DNA of 64,000 nt, taken from Gaiellaceae bacterium. Lineage in GTDB: Bacteria > Actinomycetota > Thermoleophilia > Gaiellales > Gaiellaceae. Below are positions 62,066 to 64,000 of the stretch, in pieces. Each line of letters opens with the position of its first letter. The stretch's first letter is position 1. The position numbers were made by a program, and so were the translations under genes. Under the pieces are notes generated by a model. That model worked only from the letters and a program-made list of their open reading frames with translations. It was not told where the DNA came from and ran no database searches. The DNA lies in the NCBI GenBank assembly GCA_030446625.1, contig JAUJMY010000014.1:1-64000 (forward strand). Direction: 5' to 3'.

Positions 62066-63279
62066 CGCCGCCGCTCCTCGTCCGCGACCTCGCGCAGCTG
62101 GCGACCCCCGCTCCCGTGCCGCGGCCGCGCCGCGGGCGGGCGCTCGGCGATGTCCTCGTTCTCGAAGACGCGTACGTCCTGTGCCGCGACGGCCTGATCG
62201 CCGAGGTCGGCCGCATGCGCGACCTCGCGCCGCTCGCCGCGGACGTCGTGGAGGTCGACGGACGCGGCCTCAGTGCGGTTCCCGGCCTCGTCGACTGCCA
62301 CACGCACCCGGCGTGGGGCGGCGATCGCGTCACCGAGTTCTCGCTGCGCGCGGGCGGGGCGAGCTACGAGGAGCTGCACGCCGCCGGCGGCGGGATCCTG
62401 TCGACCGTCCTCGCGACGCGCGCCCTCGACGAGACGGCGCTTTGCGAATGCGTCCGCCGTCATGCCGGCTGGATGCTCCGGCACGGAACGACGACGTGGG
62501 AAGGGAAGTCCGGGTACGGGCTCGACCACGACACGGAGCTCGCGTCGCTGCGCGCGATCCGCGCCGCCGGCGGCTCGCCGACGTGGCTCGGCGCGCACGC
62601 CGTCCCGCCGGAGTTCGCCGACGCTGACGCGTACCTCGAGTACGCGCTCGCCGAGGTGCTGCCGGCCGCGGCCGAGATCGCGAGCGCGGCCGACGTATTC
62701 CTCGAAGGCGGCGCGTTCGACGCGAAGCAGGCCCGGCGCTACCTCGCTGCCTGCGCCGACGCGGGGCTCGCGCTCCGGCTCCACGGCGACCAGTTCGCGG
62801 AAGCGGGCTCGATCCCGCTCGCCGTCGAGCTCGGTGCGCGCTCGGTCGACCACCTCGAAGCGACGCGCGACGCCGGGATCCGCGCGCTCGCGGCGAGCGA
62901 CGTGACGGCGGTGCTCCTCCCCGCGAGCGCGCTCTTCCTCGGTCGCCCGATGCCGCCTGCGCGCGCGCTCGTCGACGCGGGGGCCGCGGTCGCACTCGCC
63001 ACGGACTTCAACCCCGGGAGCGCGTTCACGGAGAGCCTGCCGCTCGTCGCGAGCCTTGCGTGCACGCAGTTGCGGCTGACGCCGGAAGAGGCGCTGACCG
63101 CGGTGACCGTCAACGCAGCGCACGTGCTCGACGCGGGGCGCGCCGGCGAGCTCTCGGCCGGTTCGTCCGCCGACCTCGTGCTGCTCGACGCGCCGGACTG
63201 GCGCTATCTGGCGTATCACCTCGCCGGCGACGTCGTCCACACGGTGATCCTGGGCGGCGAGGTCGCGGCGGTACGCTAG
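62062..63279 (+). CDS. hutI: Imidazolonepropionase
   Basis: 405 residues, amidohydrolase superfamily. It hydrolyses imidazolonepropionate to N-formimino-L-glutamate, the FtcD substrate. Metal-binding HTH is in [13 protein letters not shown]; other conserved parts are [47 protein letters not shown] and [15 protein letters not shown]. Start GTG 62062 overlaps hutU by 4 nt. Confidence 0.96.
   Translation: MTPPLLVRDLAQLATPAPVPRPRRGRALGDVLVLEDAYVLCRDGLIAEVGRMRDLAPLAADVVEVDGRGLSAVPGLVDCHTHPAWGGDRVTEFSLRAGGASYEELHAAGGGILSTVLATRALDETALCECVRRHAGWMLRHGTTTWEGKSGYGLDHDTELASLRAIRAAGGSPTWLGAHAVPPEFADADAYLEYALAEVLPAAAEIASAADVFLEGGAFDAKQARRYLAACADAGLALRLHGDQFAEAGSIPLAVELGARSVDHLEATRDAGIRALAASDVTAVLLPASALFLGRPMPPARALVDAGAAVALATDFNPGSAFTESLPLVASLACTQLRLTPEEALTAVTVNAAHVLDAGRAGELSAGSSADLVLLDAPDWRYLAYHLAGDVVHTVILGGEVAAVR
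63272..63277 (+). promoter_or_regulatory. -10-like box TACGCT before the small membrane protein
   Basis: TACGCT ends 6 nt before GTG 63284 and overlaps the last hutI codons. Leaderless layout again. Confidence 0.4.
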
Positions 63280-63283
63280 ATGC

Positions 63284-63697
63284 GTGCCGACGAGGAAGCA
63301 GCGACGGCGGCGCGAGAAGGGTCGCCGGCACGAGTACGAGTACGTCTACGTCGACGACGAAGGCCGCGAGGTCGACGCCGACGAGGCGGCTGCGGAGCCC
63401 GAGCGCCCGGCGAAGACGGAGCCGCGCAAGGGGGAGCGGCGCGAGCGGGCGCAGCGAACGATCCAACCCCCCTCGTGGCGGCGCGTCGTGAAGCGCGCGC
63501 TGATCTTCGCGCCGCTGATGTTCGTGATGATCTCACTCCTGGATCCGCAGCTGAACGCCTGGCAGCGCGGCGCCTTCACGCTCCAGATGGCCGCGCTCTT
63601 CGTTCCGTTCAGCTACCTCGTGGACCGGATGACCTACCGGGCGTGGCAGCGCCGCCTCGCGCGCGCGGACGGCGGCTCCGGTGGCCGCAGGCGGTAG
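63284..63697 (+). CDS. Small membrane protein of unknown function
   Basis: 137 residues. A very basic start (MPTRKQRRRREKGRRHEYEY) leads through a charged region to two hydrophobic segments (ALIFAPLMFVMISLL and FTLQMAALFVPFSYLV), then an Arg-rich tail. It resembles actinobacterial two-helix proteins with no known role. Transcribed just after hutI but with its own -10-like box. The IS481-family element begins next to its stop codon. Confidence 0.75.
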   Translation: MPTRKQRRRREKGRRHEYEYVYVDDEGREVDADEAAAEPERPAKTEPRKGERRERAQRTIQPPSWRRVVKRALIFAPLMFVMISLLDPQLNAWQRGAFTLQMAALFVPFSYLVDRMTYRAWQRRLARADGGSGGRRR

Positions 63698-63698
63698 C

Positions 63699-64000
63699 TG
63701 TCCCGCCTACAGAGGTTGTGAACGGCTGAGAGAAACGTCCGGCCCTCCTTCGAGGCTGTGGGTCTTCCCGGACTCACGCTCAAAGGAGGGCGCGGATGTA
63801 CCTGCACGCTAACGCCAAGCTCGGACTGGCTGGCCGGCTCGCGCTGGTCGCGCGATCGAGGATGGTCTTAACGCTGAAGGCGGCCGCGGCCGCCTTCAGC
63901 GTCTCGGCGGCGACCGCTCATCGCTGGTGGCATCGCTGGCTCGAGGGCGGCCACCAGGCAAGCTCGTTGCTCGACCGCTCGAGCAGGCCGCGCCGCTCGC
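63699..64000 (+). mobile_element. IS481-family insertion sequence, left part
   Basis: The transposase gene at 63796 marks an IS481-type element running out of the window. The left end is not proven; TGTCCCGCCTACAGAGG at 63699, one base after the preceding gene's stop, starts with the TGT expected of this family and is a candidate inverted repeat. The right end and target duplication lie outside. 63717-63795 holds no gene. Confidence 0.6.
63796..64000 (+). CDS. IS481-family transposase, N-terminal part
   Basis: 68 residues are visible before the window ends, reading MYLHANAKLGLAGRLALVAR, then AAAAFSVSAATAHRWWHRWL and LLDRSSRPRRS. The helix-turn-helix and the following LxDRSSRP motif are typical of the IS481 N-terminus; the DDE catalytic domain lies outside. 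ATG 63796 follows AGGAGG at about 63784-63789. Confidence 0.88.
   Translation, partial: MYLHANAKLGLAGRLALVARSRMVLTLKAAAAAFSVSAATAHRWWHRWLEGGHQASSLLDRSSRPRRS

Overview
The window is about 70% G+C, densely packed and full of GTG starts and 1-8 nt start/stop overlaps. Gene content (FtsZ tail, BolA/monothiol glutaredoxin pair, aerobic cobalamin genes with CobIJ and BluB-CobT fusions, hut genes) and promoters with -10-like boxes touching the start codons point to an actinobacterium, most plausibly a deep-branching class such as Thermoleophilia. That placement is inference from gene content, not a phylogeny.

Layout. 1-1042: end of ftsZ, bolA, glutaredoxin. 1082-5356: a four-gene glycine cleavage operon gcvT-gcvH-gcvPA-gcvPB. 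5386-7724: an unknown protein, a nadB remnant, a bioY broken by an amber codon and a beta-carbonic anhydrase. 7851-32698: the centrepiece, a nearly complete aerobic cobalamin regulon in two transcription units, each with a matching promoter (TTGCGY-17 bp-TAGSRT) and a cobalamin riboswitch. Unit 1 is cbtB-cbtA-cobG-cobH-cobIJ-cobF-cobK. Unit 2 is a histidine phosphatase, cobQ, cobN, cobA, a ChlI/ChlD-type chelatase subunit, cobO, an alkaline-phosphatase-superfamily (ApgM-like) enzyme, cobB, cobL, cobM, bluB-cobT, cobD, cobC (threonine-phosphate decarboxylase), cobU and a frameshifted cobS. Together these cover cobalt uptake, the corrin ring, cobalt insertion, adenosylation, lower-ligand synthesis and nucleotide-loop assembly.

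32839-46422: housekeeping and accessory genes: rlmN, L-threonine aldolase, a serine beta-lactamase-like hydrolase, a DUF6886-like protein, an acetyltransferase, an ABC transporter (ATPase plus FtsX-type permease), a Ca2+/H+ antiporter-like protein, a HAD hydrolase, a cysteine-rich protein, endonuclease IV, a response regulator and an M3-like peptidase. 46424-51733: tRNA-Glu(CUC), a DUF1206 membrane protein, a TetR regulator followed by an array of TetR-type half-sites, two secreted subtilases and tRNA-Gln(CUG). 51758-57257 (minus strand): HD-domain protein, DUF2007 protein, two ABC exporter half-transporters and a uracil-DNA glycosylase. 57276-63279: histidine-degradation operon ftcD-DUF402-hutH-hutU-hutI. 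The window ends with a small membrane protein and the start of an IS481-family element.

Several otherwise well-conserved genes carry single-base frameshifts (cobS, rlmN twice, the DUF6886-like gene, the antiporter, a compensating pair in hutH). Some fall where one G is missing from an expected GGG run, so sequencing or assembly error is a serious possibility. The nadB remnant is different: both ends are missing. The observations I rate highest are the ApgM-like enzyme embedded in the B12 operon, a candidate for the missing L-threonine kinase, and the recurrent leaderless promoter design.
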